DNA of 64,000 bases from Parabacteroides sp. AD58 (GCF_023744375.2 NZ_CP146284.1:2666001-2730000); one strand, 5' to 3'; counted from the stretch's first letter, positions 34,796-44,389 are shown. Notes: generated from the sequence alone by a model not told the origin. Numbers and translations are program-made.

Positions 34796-35938
34796 TTCAA
34801 CTTGCAAATGCAACAGAATTCTGATTAATAATTTGTTTAAATTTTTCGTTTGGCGTGAGGTATCCAAGTCTTTTACGAGGTCGATTATTGAGTTTATTTT
34901 CAATCCACTTAATCTGTTTGTTGGTTACTTCACTAAAGTCCTTACCCTTTGGGATATACTGCCTGATAAGCCCGTTGGTGTTTTCATTGGCACCACGTTC
35001 CCATGAGTGGTATGGTTTGCAAAAATAGAATTTTATTTCCAATTTTTGCGCAATTTCCTCGTGCTTTGCAAACTCCTTTCCATTGTCAGCCGTAATTGTG
35101 TGTATTAAGTTTTTCACTTTCCGCAGTGCCCATACTGCAATCTTAGCTACCGGGATGGCTTCTTTTCCCGACAACTTGCGTATCCAGACCCTGCTTGTTG
35201 CTCTGTCGTTAATGGTAAGAATGGCACCTTTGTGGTTCTTACCAATAATTGTATCTATCTCTAAATCACCAAATCTCTCCTTCAGTTCCACTATCTCGGG
35301 ACGCTCATCAATATCCACCCTGCCTGGGATAAATCCTCGCCCTGCATTTTTAGAACCACGTTTGGCATACCTGCGACCTTGTCTGCGAAGATATTTGTGC
35401 AGTTTGCCACCCCGCCGCTTATCCTCCCAAATCCAGCGATATATCGTTTCGTGAGATACCATCGCAATTCCCTCCAAGCGGCTCCTGCCGACAATCTGCT
35501 CCGGGCTGAATCCTTTCTTCAACAGCTTTATTATCCGTTTTCTCATTGCCGGTGTAAGCACTTCCTTGCGATGTTTTTGCTGCTTGCGCCTGTCTGCTTT
35601 TCGCTGGGCAAGCTCCATGCTATAGCTACCACTTCGGGCGTCGCAATTGCGCTTTATCTCCCTGTAAACAGTGCTTTTATCTACTCCGATAGCTTCCGCT
35701 ATTGCTTTTTTGCTCATCGGTATTTGCAACATCATAGAAATTGCATACCTTTGTTCCTCGGTTATATGTTTGCTCATCTGCAACTTTTTTTTCTTTGGAC
35801 GGACAATTAAAGCAAAGATAGCAAACTTTATCCATTCAGAGTGAGAGAAAGGGGGACATTGTCTCTCTTTCCTCTCTGAAAAATAAATGTTTTTATTGCT
35901 TATTATCCGCACCCAAAAAGTTGCATTTATAAGTTGAA
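34796..35938 (-). mobile_element. IS30-family insertion sequence
   Basis: This is a complete-looking element of about 1.14 kb with one transposase gene. Its ends carry imperfect 19-base terminal inverted repeats: TTCAACTTGCAAATGCAAC (34796-34814) and the complement of 35920-35938, 17 of 19 matching. The match can be stretched outward a few bases, so the exact ends are uncertain. No convincing target duplication is seen; an imperfect GAGTTC/GAATTC pair at the two ends is the best candidate. The transposase stop codon lies within the left repeat, and the last codons of the neighbouring locus gene lie within the right repeat. Confidence 0.85.
34797..35777 (-). CDS. IS30-family transposase
   Basis: This is a 326-residue transposase. 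The start is taken at MSKHITEEQ: the open frame extends 45 residues further, but that part looks non-coding and family members begin here. The N-terminal helix-turn-helix (about residues 8-45, with AIAEAIGVDKSTVYREIKR) is followed by a basic region. The DDE catalytic core has Asp in LEIDTIIGKNHKG (near 172), Asp in TADNGKEF (near 235) and Glu in ENTNGLIRQY (near 266). The terminal SerTGA is inside the inverted repeat. No frameshift or stop is present, so the element may be active. Confidence 0.92.
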   Translation of the reverse strand: MSKHITEEQRYAISMMLQIPMSKKAIAEAIGVDKSTVYREIKRNCDARSGSYSMELAQRKADRRKQQKHRKEVLTPAMRKRIIKLLKKGFSPEQIVGRSRLEGIAMVSHETIYRWIWEDKRRGGKLHKYLRRQGRRYAKRGSKNAGRGFIPGRVDIDERPEIVELKERFGDLEIDTIIGKNHKGAILTINDRATSRVWIRKLSGKEAIPVAKIAVWALRKVKNLIHTITADNGKEFAKHEEIAQKLEIKFYFCKPYHSWERGANENTNGLIRQYIPKGKDFSEVTNKQIKWIENKLNNRPRKRLGYLTPNEKFKQIINQNSVAFAS

Positions 35939-37360
35939 CTCAAGTTTAAATAATTCCGGATAAAAATTCTTGATTAAATCCTGATCTGTAGGATTTAATT
36001 CATTTAACTGCCTTGGTTTATCTTGTTCCCGTAATCCTTTTTGGTTGATTACGTTCATTAAGCTCCAGTCTTTTATAGGATATTCTGGAGAAGGATCTGC
36101 GGGTTCATGGGCTGGTAAATCATAGCGGGTAAAATCGATGACGTAAGTTGGAGAACCTTCTTTATGCCAGTCTCGCAATAAAGCTAAACGGAATTCTTTG
36201 TTCATGAACCATTTTATTTCTAAGTTATTGTAGGAATCTCCAAATCCTGAACCACGTTCTTCGAATTTATAATTCCAATCATCATTGGATTTGTATTCGG
36301 AGCGCCATAATTCTCCGAATTCGCCAAAAGTAACAAAGTGAACATCGGGCCATCGTTTTTTGGTATCAGTTACCCATTTCTCCATGGCCTGACAGATAAA
36401 CTCTTTTCCAAACTCATAATACATCTGAGCTTCCCAAATGTTGGTGACCCAACCGAAACCGTTTAATTCGACTCCTTTATCAAAATGGATGGATTGAGTA
36501 TGCATGACTTCATAGTGACCTAAATCCAGTCCCCATCCTTTATAAGTTTCAATGGGCCCGACGCCTCTGCGGCTGTTATATTCTGTAATCGCATGACCTT
36601 TTTGTCCGGCTTGCCGTGCACAAATGAAATCCATTGTCCATCCGTCTAAGTTCACACAATCAATAAAATCATCTTTCCTTTGTGCAGGTTTGCAAAAGTG
36701 CTGTGTTGACGGATAATAAGGATATGATGGAGAACCGTCGGCTCCACCTCCATCAATACTGTGCTGGCTCCATATAACAGCATGGGCAACATGTATATTC
36801 TCTTTTTCCGCTAAGTATTTCAAGTTATCGGCCGACAGAAAGCCACCCATGATACATTTGGGTCGGTATCCATTTCCAACCATTTCTGAAATTTCATGAA
36901 TAGCTTCAGACATTTCTTTATTAACTCTTTCTCGAGGTAAATACATGGCCGGGAAATATCCTGGGAAATAAGATATTTCATCTCCATATTTTTTCTGGCA
37001 TTCTACGGCAAAATCCCGTATCTCCTGGTAATTAGGCCGTTGATCTTCCAACGCATTCAATGTAAAACCCCATGTTAATCTTCCATCCGGATTATTTTTG
37101 GCAAAAGCCTCTCGTAAAGCCTTTACTTGTTCGAGTGAATGCCAATTTCCTTCATCACGGGGATGCAGCTTTACATCTCGGGAAACTTCCCATGGAGAGG
37201 TGCGAATCATAATGCACAAAGTTACAAATCTGCCACCTTTTAATTGAAGAGGCTGACCCTGATTTTCAGTCGCTGATATTTTATGGATATACAGACTTGA
37301 ACCTATTAGTAGCAGGCTCAGCAAGCAACGACAAAGATTATGTATTCTTTTCTTTTTCAT
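35927..37360 (-). CDS. Exported protein resembling DUF3863, last gene of the flavoenzyme locus
   Basis: This 477-residue protein has a signal peptide (about 1-30) and a soluble body that resembles the DUF3863/DUF3864 family of gut Bacteroidota; I recall the family by sequence style and cannot confirm it. Motifs such as IRTSPWEVSRDVKLHP, FPGYFPAMYLPRE, GGFLSADNL, HAVIWSQHSIDGGGADGSPS and TNIWEAQMYYEFG suggest a barrel-shaped carbohydrate-active or deacetylase-like fold, with many His, Asp and Trp residues. Its last four codons, FNL plus stop, lie in the IS30 terminal repeat, so the original C-terminus was replaced. Without the IS the frame would end in FSK and stop, so the change is small. It is 14 bases after the previous gene, in the same transcript. 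Confidence 0.72.
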   Translation of the reverse strand: MKKKRIHNLCRCLLSLLLIGSSLYIHKISATENQGQPLQLKGGRFVTLCIMIRTSPWEVSRDVKLHPRDEGNWHSLEQVKALREAFAKNNPDGRLTWGFTLNALEDQRPNYQEIRDFAVECQKKYGDEISYFPGYFPAMYLPRERVNKEMSEAIHEISEMVGNGYRPKCIMGGFLSADNLKYLAEKENIHVAHAVIWSQHSIDGGGADGSPSYPYYPSTQHFCKPAQRKDDFIDCVNLDGWTMDFICARQAGQKGHAITEYNSRRGVGPIETYKGWGLDLGHYEVMHTQSIHFDKGVELNGFGWVTNIWEAQMYYEFGKEFICQAMEKWVTDTKKRWPDVHFVTFGEFGELWRSEYKSNDDWNYKFEERGSGFGDSYNNLEIKWFMNKEFRLALLRDWHKEGSPTYVIDFTRYDLPAHEPADPSPEYPIKDWSLMNVINQKGLREQDKPRQLNELNPTDQDLIKNFYPELFKLEFNL

Positions 37361-37374
37361 GTTTATATCTATGT

Positions 37375-39048
37375 TTATCGGTTATTGGTGCAATCAATTT
37401 TTATTCGATTTTGTACCGGAGAGATACGTAATGCACAGTCGCCGGATATTTCCGGTTTTCCATCCAAACAACGAATGACATATTTAAATCCTTGAAAATC
37501 TGCCATGATATTTTGTCCTTCAATTTCTTTGAAAGGAAGTTCAGATGAGGCTGTATGCAAGTCTAAACTCCATCTGAAATCTTTGTCATTTGTATCGCAA
37601 GTTATTTCAAAATCTGATTCTGTAAAAGTCATCTTGAAAGAATGGTTTTCCACGTCTGTACAAGTTACTACCAATGTTTTAGTATCGGGTTCAGTTATTG
37701 TAGGAGGATTGAGCCGGACCACCTTTTTCTCTCCGGATGCACTATGCTGAACAATTTGCATTCCAGCACGATCTTCAGGAGTACTCCACATATATCCGTC
37801 GACCATCGGTAACGTATAGAAGAAAAATTGGCTGCTTTCACCTGGTTTATCTACATATTGGGATTTAAAACGTTCATCAAATAAGTGAATATCTCTGAAA
37901 CTGAAGTCCTGATTTTTCCAAAGTAAATTAGCACGGTAATATCGGCTATTAAACCAGACGGTTTTATTATTCTCATTCCTAATGTCATTTAATACGGTTA
38001 CTGCAGTTGCCGGAGTTATAGAGAATTTTTCTTTAAACCATTTTCCGGTTTCAGCTAATGTCAATACTTGTACCTTCTGGGTTCTTTGGAGAGAGTCAAT
38101 GATAGGAATCTGCATTTCAAGTCCATCTTTCATTGCATCCCAGGTAAAAGAATTCTCTTGTCCGGCCTGCGCATAATTGAATGCCAGACAGGGTTGGTCA
38201 ACTATCGCGTTGAAGAAATAATGAACCCACGCTCTATTTTTCCCTGCTTGTGTATATACCGGTTCTAACGAGATCACACCTTGTCTGTCGTTTCCTAATC
38301 CATCATCATATTGATAGATCGGGTCACTTCCAAGCATACGAAATACAGGAACGGGAATTTGCTGTTCTTGGCTTTGGGCTGGCATGTATCCATTTAGTTT
38401 ACTTGGATAATACGCTTGGTTCCAATATCCGCCCCAAAGCGTATAACCATCGGTCCCGATTTGATCTTTGCAGTTGCAAGAAGCTATTATGCCGTATTTT
38501 TCATACATATAATTAAGGGTATGTGCATCGATGTACCATGAACCCATCGATTTTGGATATTCCCCGAATATTTCCTTGAATTTTTCCATGTACACGTCAA
38601 CTAATTTCTCTCTTTCGTCTTTTGTGTATCCTGTACTGAACGCAATATTGGCGTGAGAAACCCATGAATGTTCACCTCTCCATTCCAATCCTGCATCTTC
38701 TACCTGCGGTTGTGTGATTTCGAACCAACCTCCTATTTCCGATTGTTGGTTTAATTGAGATTTTAATAGTTGTTGATACTCTGGTTTGATTAATGCATCA
38801 TATTGTAACAAGAATGTTGCAGGCAGGTTATATCGGTTGATGAGATTTAATTGTTCTTCTACTGTTTGATATAATAATGAGTCAGAATTTTCTATCCGAT
38901 AGTCTGTTTGTCGGATAAAATTAATGATGTTGATAATTCGTGGAGCCTGGGTTTTTGAAATGTCGTCCTTTTTTGTTGATAAATGACAACTACTCAGACT
39001 AAAAATAAGCAATATCCCAATATAAGAACTTAAACTTTTGAATGACAT
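37375..39048 (-). CDS. Lipoprotein of unknown function, possibly deacetylase/glycosidase-like barrel
   Basis: This 557-residue protein has a lipobox ending in FSLSSC (Cys21), so it should sit on the outer membrane. The N-terminal half (about 35-330) has features seen in glycoside hydrolase/deacetylase-type beta/alpha barrels: IINFIRQTDYR, then a run to ATFLLQYDALI, SEIGGWFEI with paired acidic residues, and SMGSWYIDAHTLNYM. The C-terminal half (about 350-550) is beta-rich and may be a substrate-binding module. I do not recognise a named family with certainty. It is the first gene of a two-gene unit with the next one, and a hairpin lies upstream of it. Confidence 0.65.
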   Translation of the reverse strand: MSFKSLSSYIGILLIFSLSSCHLSTKKDDISKTQAPRIINIINFIRQTDYRIENSDSLLYQTVEEQLNLINRYNLPATFLLQYDALIKPEYQQLLKSQLNQQSEIGGWFEITQPQVEDAGLEWRGEHSWVSHANIAFSTGYTKDEREKLVDVYMEKFKEIFGEYPKSMGSWYIDAHTLNYMYEKYGIIASCNCKDQIGTDGYTLWGGYWNQAYYPSKLNGYMPAQSQEQQIPVPVFRMLGSDPIYQYDDGLGNDRQGVISLEPVYTQAGKNRAWVHYFFNAIVDQPCLAFNYAQAGQENSFTWDAMKDGLEMQIPIIDSLQRTQKVQVLTLAETGKWFKEKFSITPATAVTVLNDIRNENNKTVWFNSRYYRANLLWKNQDFSFRDIHLFDERFKSQYVDKPGESSQFFFYTLPMVDGYMWSTPEDRAGMQIVQHSASGEKKVVRLNPPTITEPDTKTLVVTCTDVENHSFKMTFTESDFEITCDTNDKDFRWSLDLHTASSELPFKEIEGQNIMADFQGFKYVIRCLDGKPEISGDCALRISPVQNRIKIDCTNNR

Positions 39049-39081
39049 ATCTTTATAATTAATAAGTGTTTCTTTATAATG

Positions 39082-39114
39082 TTCCGGCTATTCATTTGAT
39101 GTGAATAGCCGGAA
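39082..39114 (-). terminator. Strong hairpin between the oxidoreductase operon and the lipoprotein gene
   Basis: A perfect 13-base stem (39082-39094 with 39102-39114) with a 7-base loop lies 34 bases before the lipoprotein gene. No long T-run follows on the minus strand. It may end or dampen transcription from the upstream operon, making the last two genes partly independent. Confidence 0.55.
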
Positions 39115-39517
39115 TCTTAAATCTGCTCGCCAGAAACCCTCAAATGTCAATTCTATGATTTATTCTCTTCTGATTTCGGTTTGCATATTTAATCCGTTAT
39201 CTTTATGCATTTGTCTTTTTCAAATGTTGCTTCTGCCAAAATTAGTAAAACTTCTGGATAACGGGTGATATGATAATCAGAAAAGATATTTCTGCCATAA
39301 ACTTCCACAATTTATATCCTGTACGAGTTTTTGGACGAATTGTAAACTGCGGAGGGCAAGTCAATTCACCATCTTATGGGCTGAAATAATCTGTGCCCGG
39401 CATCAAGAAAGTTTGTTTCATGTGAGAATCTCTATTCTCATATTCACTTTCGATTGTGGCATATCCATTGATAATGGAAGTTCTCGTGCTTGGATTATTC
39501 GTTGCTTCGTAAGAACT
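39115..39517 (-). pseudogene. Decayed SusD/RagB-like relic
   Basis: The 446-base stretch between two intact genes holds a broken susD-like coding region on the minus strand, readable in three pieces. Piece A (39517-39306) reads SSYEATNNPS, IINGYATIESEYENRD, then QTFLMPGTDYFSP, a stop, and TRTGYKLWK, like the central NRDPR region of SusD. Piece B (39305-39192, shifted frame) reads DYHITRYPEVLLILAEATF, the RYxEVLLxxAEA hallmark. Piece C (39195-39115, shifted again) reads MQTEIRRE, a stop, then IIELTFEGFWRADLR, the ERRxELAFEGxRxxDLxRW hallmark. The order is correct, but segments are missing and the 5' half is gone. Its start overlaps the end of the upstream gene. Confidence 0.8.
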
Positions 39518-41366
39518 GGTATATCTTATATAAGATATCTTTGCGAGTTACTTTCCCGGATGTATAATCCAAGTTCATGCCTGATAGCTTCATCCACGCA
39601 TTAAAAGTTTCTTTATCAATAGGATCGTTTAAACAAGCTTCCCAGTCGGGTAAATAACCTTTAAGTCCCATATATTGAACCATTCTGAAATCTTCAGAGC
39701 TGACGTTAACATCTTTGTAATATATTAATGTTGCATTTTGATCAATTAAATAGTCCTGTAATTTCTGAATGTTGATATTTTGAACTTTTACTTTGTCTTG
39801 AATTGATATTGACGCCGTAATTCCTGCTGCTTGTCCGATAGCCATCCAGCATGGTTCCATGCGTAATGTTGAAAAACCGATATGAGATCCGGATACAGGA
39901 ACCGGTAGTAATAAATTATCGACAGACTTGGGAACCATTACTCCAAAAGGCACTGTATAAACTGCAGTCGGGTAACTTAGAAAACCATCCAGATGGATAC
40001 GTCCTTCTTCTCTTTTCCTGACAGCATGAGAATCTAAAGCATAATGACTGGCCGTAATGCTTTGTTGATGTATAGGTGGGCGAGATCCAATACTAACAGG
40101 CAATGCATCATGAGCTGTGAAGAAATATAAGCCTTCAAACCTGCGTCCTTCACGGACATATACTTGGCGTGGAAAGTTCCCGTTATCCGTATATTCATCT
40201 TTAGCTAATCCCCATTCACGGGTATTCTGGATGAATTGGTCAGGAAGTTCTGGGTCATTTTGGATAAAGTAGAACAAGCCTTCTGTATATTCCCTCAAGC
40301 GTTTGGCAAATTTATCTCTCCATTCCCATGAAGAAGTGGGCCAAGGCCAATTTTCTTCAGGTAAATCGGTGGATACAAATACCCCATGCTGATTATTTGC
40401 ATCACTTTTCATATTCGGTAAATGCACAATATTGGTGGCTTTGGCTATTCCCCACTTATCTCCTGGTAATTTTGATTCATTTCCTTTTTGAATGCTGATT
40501 TTGTTTTCTTCCATCATCTTTTGTGTTATGGACTGCATCGCTTTATCTGTATTACGTCCCGTCCAAACATCATTGATGATTGATGCATATTCTTCTCTAT
40601 TATAATTTTTAGGTTTTTGAAATAGGACTCTGTTCTTTGGATTATTTGTCAAGCATAAACGATAATTGTAAGCCTGAACAGCGTTGTCTCCTTGGAATGT
40701 AGAACCTTCACCTTCAATTCCTCCCCAATATTTATATACTCGGCCTGCGCCAGGTTCGTTAAATTCATCTTTCCCTTCGCGCCCTACTCTGAAAGGAACT
40801 CCTGCAGCTGCACCTAAATCACCTTCATAAGTGGCATCAAGAAAGACCGAACCTTCGTAAATCTCTTTATCACCCGTTATACGGTTGGTAACAATAATCT
40901 TGCTGATTTTATTGTCTTTTACTATGAGGTTATTAGGATCTGAATCAAATTGACGCATGGTCAATATGGTTATTTTATCTTTATGTTCAGCTATCATGTC
41001 TTGAAAAACGGTGGTAGCGACAGAGGGCTCGAAATGGTATCCATTACTACATAATTGAACTTGTGAGGATTTTTCCCCATAAGTGGAAACATAGTATTGG
41101 TATACTCTATCAACAAAATCCTTGAAAAGTCCTGTTGTAGCATTTCTTGTTGCTATGTCTGTCGCTCCTAACCCATTGGCTGGCAAACCACCAATATATT
41201 CTGTCCGTTCTAAAATAACAGAAGTTTGCCCTAATTTGGCTGCAGAAATAGCTGCCATAATTCCTCCCGGATTACCTCCAATGATAACTAAATCATAGTA
41301 CGATTGTGCACAAAGTATTTGTACGCATATTATCAATTCTATTATAATAAAACCAAGTCTTTTCAT
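39495..41366 (-). CDS. Exported FAD-dependent oxidoreductase
   Basis: This 623-residue flavoprotein is of the FAD_oxidored (PF12831) type. An N-terminal Sec signal (about 1-20, ending LCAQ) is followed by a complete dinucleotide-binding motif, IIGGNPGGIMAAISAAKLG (about 28-46), with the adjacent acidic residue in VILERTEYIGGLPANGLG. Further conserved elements are FLDATYEGDLGAAAGVPFRVGRE near 177 and RMEPCWMAIGQAAGITAS near 515, which close the FAD site. The substrate is unknown. It overlaps the upstream gene by four bases (ATGA), so the two are translationally coupled. It is one of three exported flavoproteins in a row. The AT-rich base use suggests acquisition with the locus. Confidence 0.85.
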   Translation of the reverse strand: MKRLGFIIIELIICVQILCAQSYYDLVIIGGNPGGIMAAISAAKLGQTSVILERTEYIGGLPANGLGATDIATRNATTGLFKDFVDRVYQYYVSTYGEKSSQVQLCSNGYHFEPSVATTVFQDMIAEHKDKITILTMRQFDSDPNNLIVKDNKISKIIVTNRITGDKEIYEGSVFLDATYEGDLGAAAGVPFRVGREGKDEFNEPGAGRVYKYWGGIEGEGSTFQGDNAVQAYNYRLCLTNNPKNRVLFQKPKNYNREEYASIINDVWTGRNTDKAMQSITQKMMEENKISIQKGNESKLPGDKWGIAKATNIVHLPNMKSDANNQHGVFVSTDLPEENWPWPTSSWEWRDKFAKRLREYTEGLFYFIQNDPELPDQFIQNTREWGLAKDEYTDNGNFPRQVYVREGRRFEGLYFFTAHDALPVSIGSRPPIHQQSITASHYALDSHAVRKREEGRIHLDGFLSYPTAVYTVPFGVMVPKSVDNLLLPVPVSGSHIGFSTLRMEPCWMAIGQAAGITASISIQDKVKVQNINIQKLQDYLIDQNATLIYYKDVNVSSEDFRMVQYMGLKGYLPDWEACLNDPIDKETFNAWMKLSGMNLDYTSGKVTRKDILYKIYQFLRSNE

Positions 41367-44300
41367 TTTTGTATATTTAGTTGTAAAACTTCATAAGCAT
41401 AACGTGCATAATGTCCTTGCAGACCTTTGGCATATTGTTCCAGTACCTTTTGGCCTGTTCCATCTTTATCTCCACATAAATATAGGGCTCTGGCCAAGTG
41501 TAATTCTTTTAATGCCAGATTTCGGGTTGATACATCAATATCTCCCGGGACCACATCATTACAAGCTTCCCGATATGATTTTATGGAATGTCCCCGAACT
41601 CCCGGTGTCGTTAACATTTGATATAATATTGGAACAGAATCTTTACTTTTCATGGACTCTGTAGCCATTGATATCGCTCTAAAATGAGAGAAGTAATCTT
41701 CTGGGGACAATTGTTCTGCCATTTTTAAGACGACAGACAGATATTGGGCTGCTTTGCTTTTTCCTAAAGCCATAATTAAAGCATCTAATGGGCTTAAACT
41801 CATTCCGAATTGATGCATTCCTGTATAATGCCAACCCTGGTCCCAATGTCCTTGTTGTTGTATGGCATTGGCCAGAAATTCAGCTGCAGAACTATCTCCT
41901 AAGATACATAATATACTTCCTAAAATAACCTTTTCCTCATCAATCTTTGTCTGAGGAAGCTTTTGCTTTATGAATTTAATACAGCGTGTCGGATCAGTCA
42001 GTAATATTTCCAATCCTTTATAATTATCTGTTACATTATCTGCGGCCTGACGCATTTCAGCATTGCTAAATGCTTTAAAGTTCTTGTCGGTTAAAACCCG
42101 CTCAGGCAAATTCCCTATTTTTACCAAATGCTTTTGGATAGCTTTTATGTCAATAGTACGAAGTGTCTTTCCTTTTTTTACACATTGTGCAGACAAATAT
42201 CCAACTGCGTAACCCTGATTTTGAAGACAAGGTTGCATCCGGATTACAGGCATCGCATCCCGACTTGCACTTGCTCCTAATCCTGTAGTCAATATTCCTT
42301 CTATTCCTTTAGGAAGAAGACTTCTAAGAGGAACATCAGCATTGTAGATTACATGCCGTTTCATTGGAGGAGATAGTATAAAATAGGGATCAACAATCAT
42401 TCCGTGAGTGTCAAAAGAACTTTGATGGAATGAAATCGTATCGGCATAGCGACGATGATTCAGTACATCATAGACGGAAACAATATATTCTCCAATGACT
42501 CTTCTACGTTCTCTCGTTTGAGGTATTTTTACAATGTCATAGTTCCCGGCCATTTTAATTTTAGCCTGTACAAAAGTTCTTGATACATCTAAAATGTCTG
42601 TATCATCAATAAACAACCAGTCATTATTGTTATATGAATCTCCTAAGTTGCGCATACCAGCGCCGGCACCTTGTATGGCAAGTGTTTTAGCTCCCGTATA
42701 TTCATATTGAGCACCTGCTGCGATAGCAATATCTGCGCTTCCAGTACTGTCAATTAGAATTTTTGATAAGATAATGCCTCGCCCAAAAGGAGTGGTTATC
42801 ACGACTCCTTTTACAGTATTGTTTTCAACTAAAGCTCCACAGCCTAATACACCAAACCATAGTTTACCTCCAGCATTTAATAACTCTTTCCGGTACCATT
42901 CCATTTTCCAATCTGATACACTCCGATGTCTCCAGTCTTTTTCTTGCCGGGGATGATCAGAAGGAGCCATATTGTGAACGCCTTCATCAATGACAGCAGT
43001 AAACCCTTCCCGGAAACCATCCCAGTAGCAGCCAATTAAACCTAAAGTGCCTAAACCACCCAATCCATGTAAGTATTCAAGAACGATAGTTTTAACACCT
43101 TGTTTAGCTGCAGAAATTCCTGCGGAAGCTCCAGCTGTTCCTCCTCCTAAAATGACTACATCGTATTCACCTAAAATAGGTAGTGCAGAAACGTCAGAGG
43201 ATACAAATTCCTTTTGTACGATTGGCCGTAAAGGAGACAAGTTTTCTCCGATAGAACCTAAATTTAATGCTTCGATTTTTTTCGAATAGATTTGACATTT
43301 GTTTGATACTTGAATTTTATTTGCCCTTAAGGCAATCTGTTCTCCTAAAAGTTCCCCCAACCACATGGCTTGTATTGGCCGCATAATCTTTTCTGCACAA
43401 TCTCTTGATATTCCAGCACAAGGACCTAATATCCATAAATTCGATATGCCTTTGGGGCGAAATGCATCTAAAGGATATTGGCGAACGGATGAAGGATTAT
43501 CTTGATAATAATTCTCACAGATGACATTCTGATCAGGTATATACCACAACTGATCAGAACTATCTACTTGATCTGGATCCCAGGTTTTAGAACGTAATAA
43601 CTGCTCAATTTCCATTAGAGATTCATACGTATGAGAAGATTGGTTGTTCCGGTATTTATATCGGATTATAGGATATTTTTCTCCTTTTGATAGTGCGGAT
43701 TCTTTAAGAGTCTCAGATGAGAAGAAGTCTGGTTCTTCTTTGACTTTATTACCGACAACGGTGTAATAATAGTCAATAAATCCTTTGCCTTTTTGTTCAC
43801 GTGGCAAATCTAATATTAAAGAAACTATACTATCTTGTGTAGCATCAATAATCATTTTACTTCGGATAGCCTGACGTCCTGATCTGTTTACAATAACTAC
43901 TCCTCTCAGCACAGATGATGATTCAACAAGAACATCTGAAACATAGCTACTATACAGAAACTTAACATCATTATCTATCAGCTCTTTTTCTAATATAGTT
44001 TTGTCAGATAATGGGCAAAAGTCTTTTCTCCCAAAAAAGAGTTTTCTTGATAGTGCAGTGTGTAATATCTCTCCTTCTTGAACATCACATAGGAATGATC
44101 CACAAATGTCATCCCCTAAGTAGGGTAATGAAGCTATTAGAAACACACTACATCCGTTTTTTGAAGCAACTGTAGCCGTTGCAACAGCTCTTGAACTTCC
44201 TCCGATTACAATTAAGTCAACATCTGCTATTATAGGAATCTCTTTTTTTTGTTCCAGGCAATAGTCTGAATTAGGCATAACTTTATTGATGGTGGCTTTG

Positions 44301-44377
44301 GCCCCTTTTATATCGGCAAAAGCGGCAAGAGCTCCACTTGCTGCTGTAATCTTAAAGAAATCTCGTCGTGTTATCAT
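41363..44377 (-). CDS. Tandem-domain FAD-dependent oxidoreductase with Tat signal
   Basis: This 1004-residue protein starts with a twin-arginine signal (Arg4-Arg5 in TRRDFFK, then a hydrophobic alanine-rich run to about residue 21), implying export as a folded, cofactor-loaded protein. Two FAD_oxidored-like domains follow. The first (about 52-370) begins VIGGSSRAVATATVASKNG, where the usual (Ala/Gly)-Gly after the second variable position is Arg-Ala, so FAD binding is doubtful. The second (about 402-745) has the intact VILGGGTAGASAGISAAKQG and GLGGLGTLGLIG motifs. The last 200 residues are helical and HEAT-like. It overlaps the next gene by four bases. I know of no characterised protein with this layout. 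Confidence 0.82.
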   Translation of the reverse strand: MITRRDFFKITAASGALAAFADIKGAKATINKVMPNSDYCLEQKKEIPIIADVDLIVIGGSSRAVATATVASKNGCSVFLIASLPYLGDDICGSFLCDVQEGEILHTALSRKLFFGRKDFCPLSDKTILEKELIDNDVKFLYSSYVSDVLVESSSVLRGVVIVNRSGRQAIRSKMIIDATQDSIVSLILDLPREQKGKGFIDYYYTVVGNKVKEEPDFFSSETLKESALSKGEKYPIIRYKYRNNQSSHTYESLMEIEQLLRSKTWDPDQVDSSDQLWYIPDQNVICENYYQDNPSSVRQYPLDAFRPKGISNLWILGPCAGISRDCAEKIMRPIQAMWLGELLGEQIALRANKIQVSNKCQIYSKKIEALNLGSIGENLSPLRPIVQKEFVSSDVSALPILGEYDVVILGGGTAGASAGISAAKQGVKTIVLEYLHGLGGLGTLGLIGCYWDGFREGFTAVIDEGVHNMAPSDHPRQEKDWRHRSVSDWKMEWYRKELLNAGGKLWFGVLGCGALVENNTVKGVVITTPFGRGIILSKILIDSTGSADIAIAAGAQYEYTGAKTLAIQGAGAGMRNLGDSYNNNDWLFIDDTDILDVSRTFVQAKIKMAGNYDIVKIPQTRERRRVIGEYIVSVYDVLNHRRYADTISFHQSSFDTHGMIVDPYFILSPPMKRHVIYNADVPLRSLLPKGIEGILTTGLGASASRDAMPVIRMQPCLQNQGYAVGYLSAQCVKKGKTLRTIDIKAIQKHLVKIGNLPERVLTDKNFKAFSNAEMRQAADNVTDNYKGLEILLTDPTRCIKFIKQKLPQTKIDEEKVILGSILCILGDSSAAEFLANAIQQQGHWDQGWHYTGMHQFGMSLSPLDALIMALGKSKAAQYLSVVLKMAEQLSPEDYFSHFRAISMATESMKSKDSVPILYQMLTTPGVRGHSIKSYREACNDVVPGDIDVSTRNLALKELHLARALYLCGDKDGTGQKVLEQYAKGLQGHYARYAYEVLQLNIQK

Positions 44378-44389
44378 AGTTTTAATTTA

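Noticed and set aside
34790-35945. Exact target-site duplication of the IS element
   Set aside because: No perfect direct repeat flanks the terminal repeats. GAGTTC/GAATTC is imperfect and lies partly in the repeats themselves.
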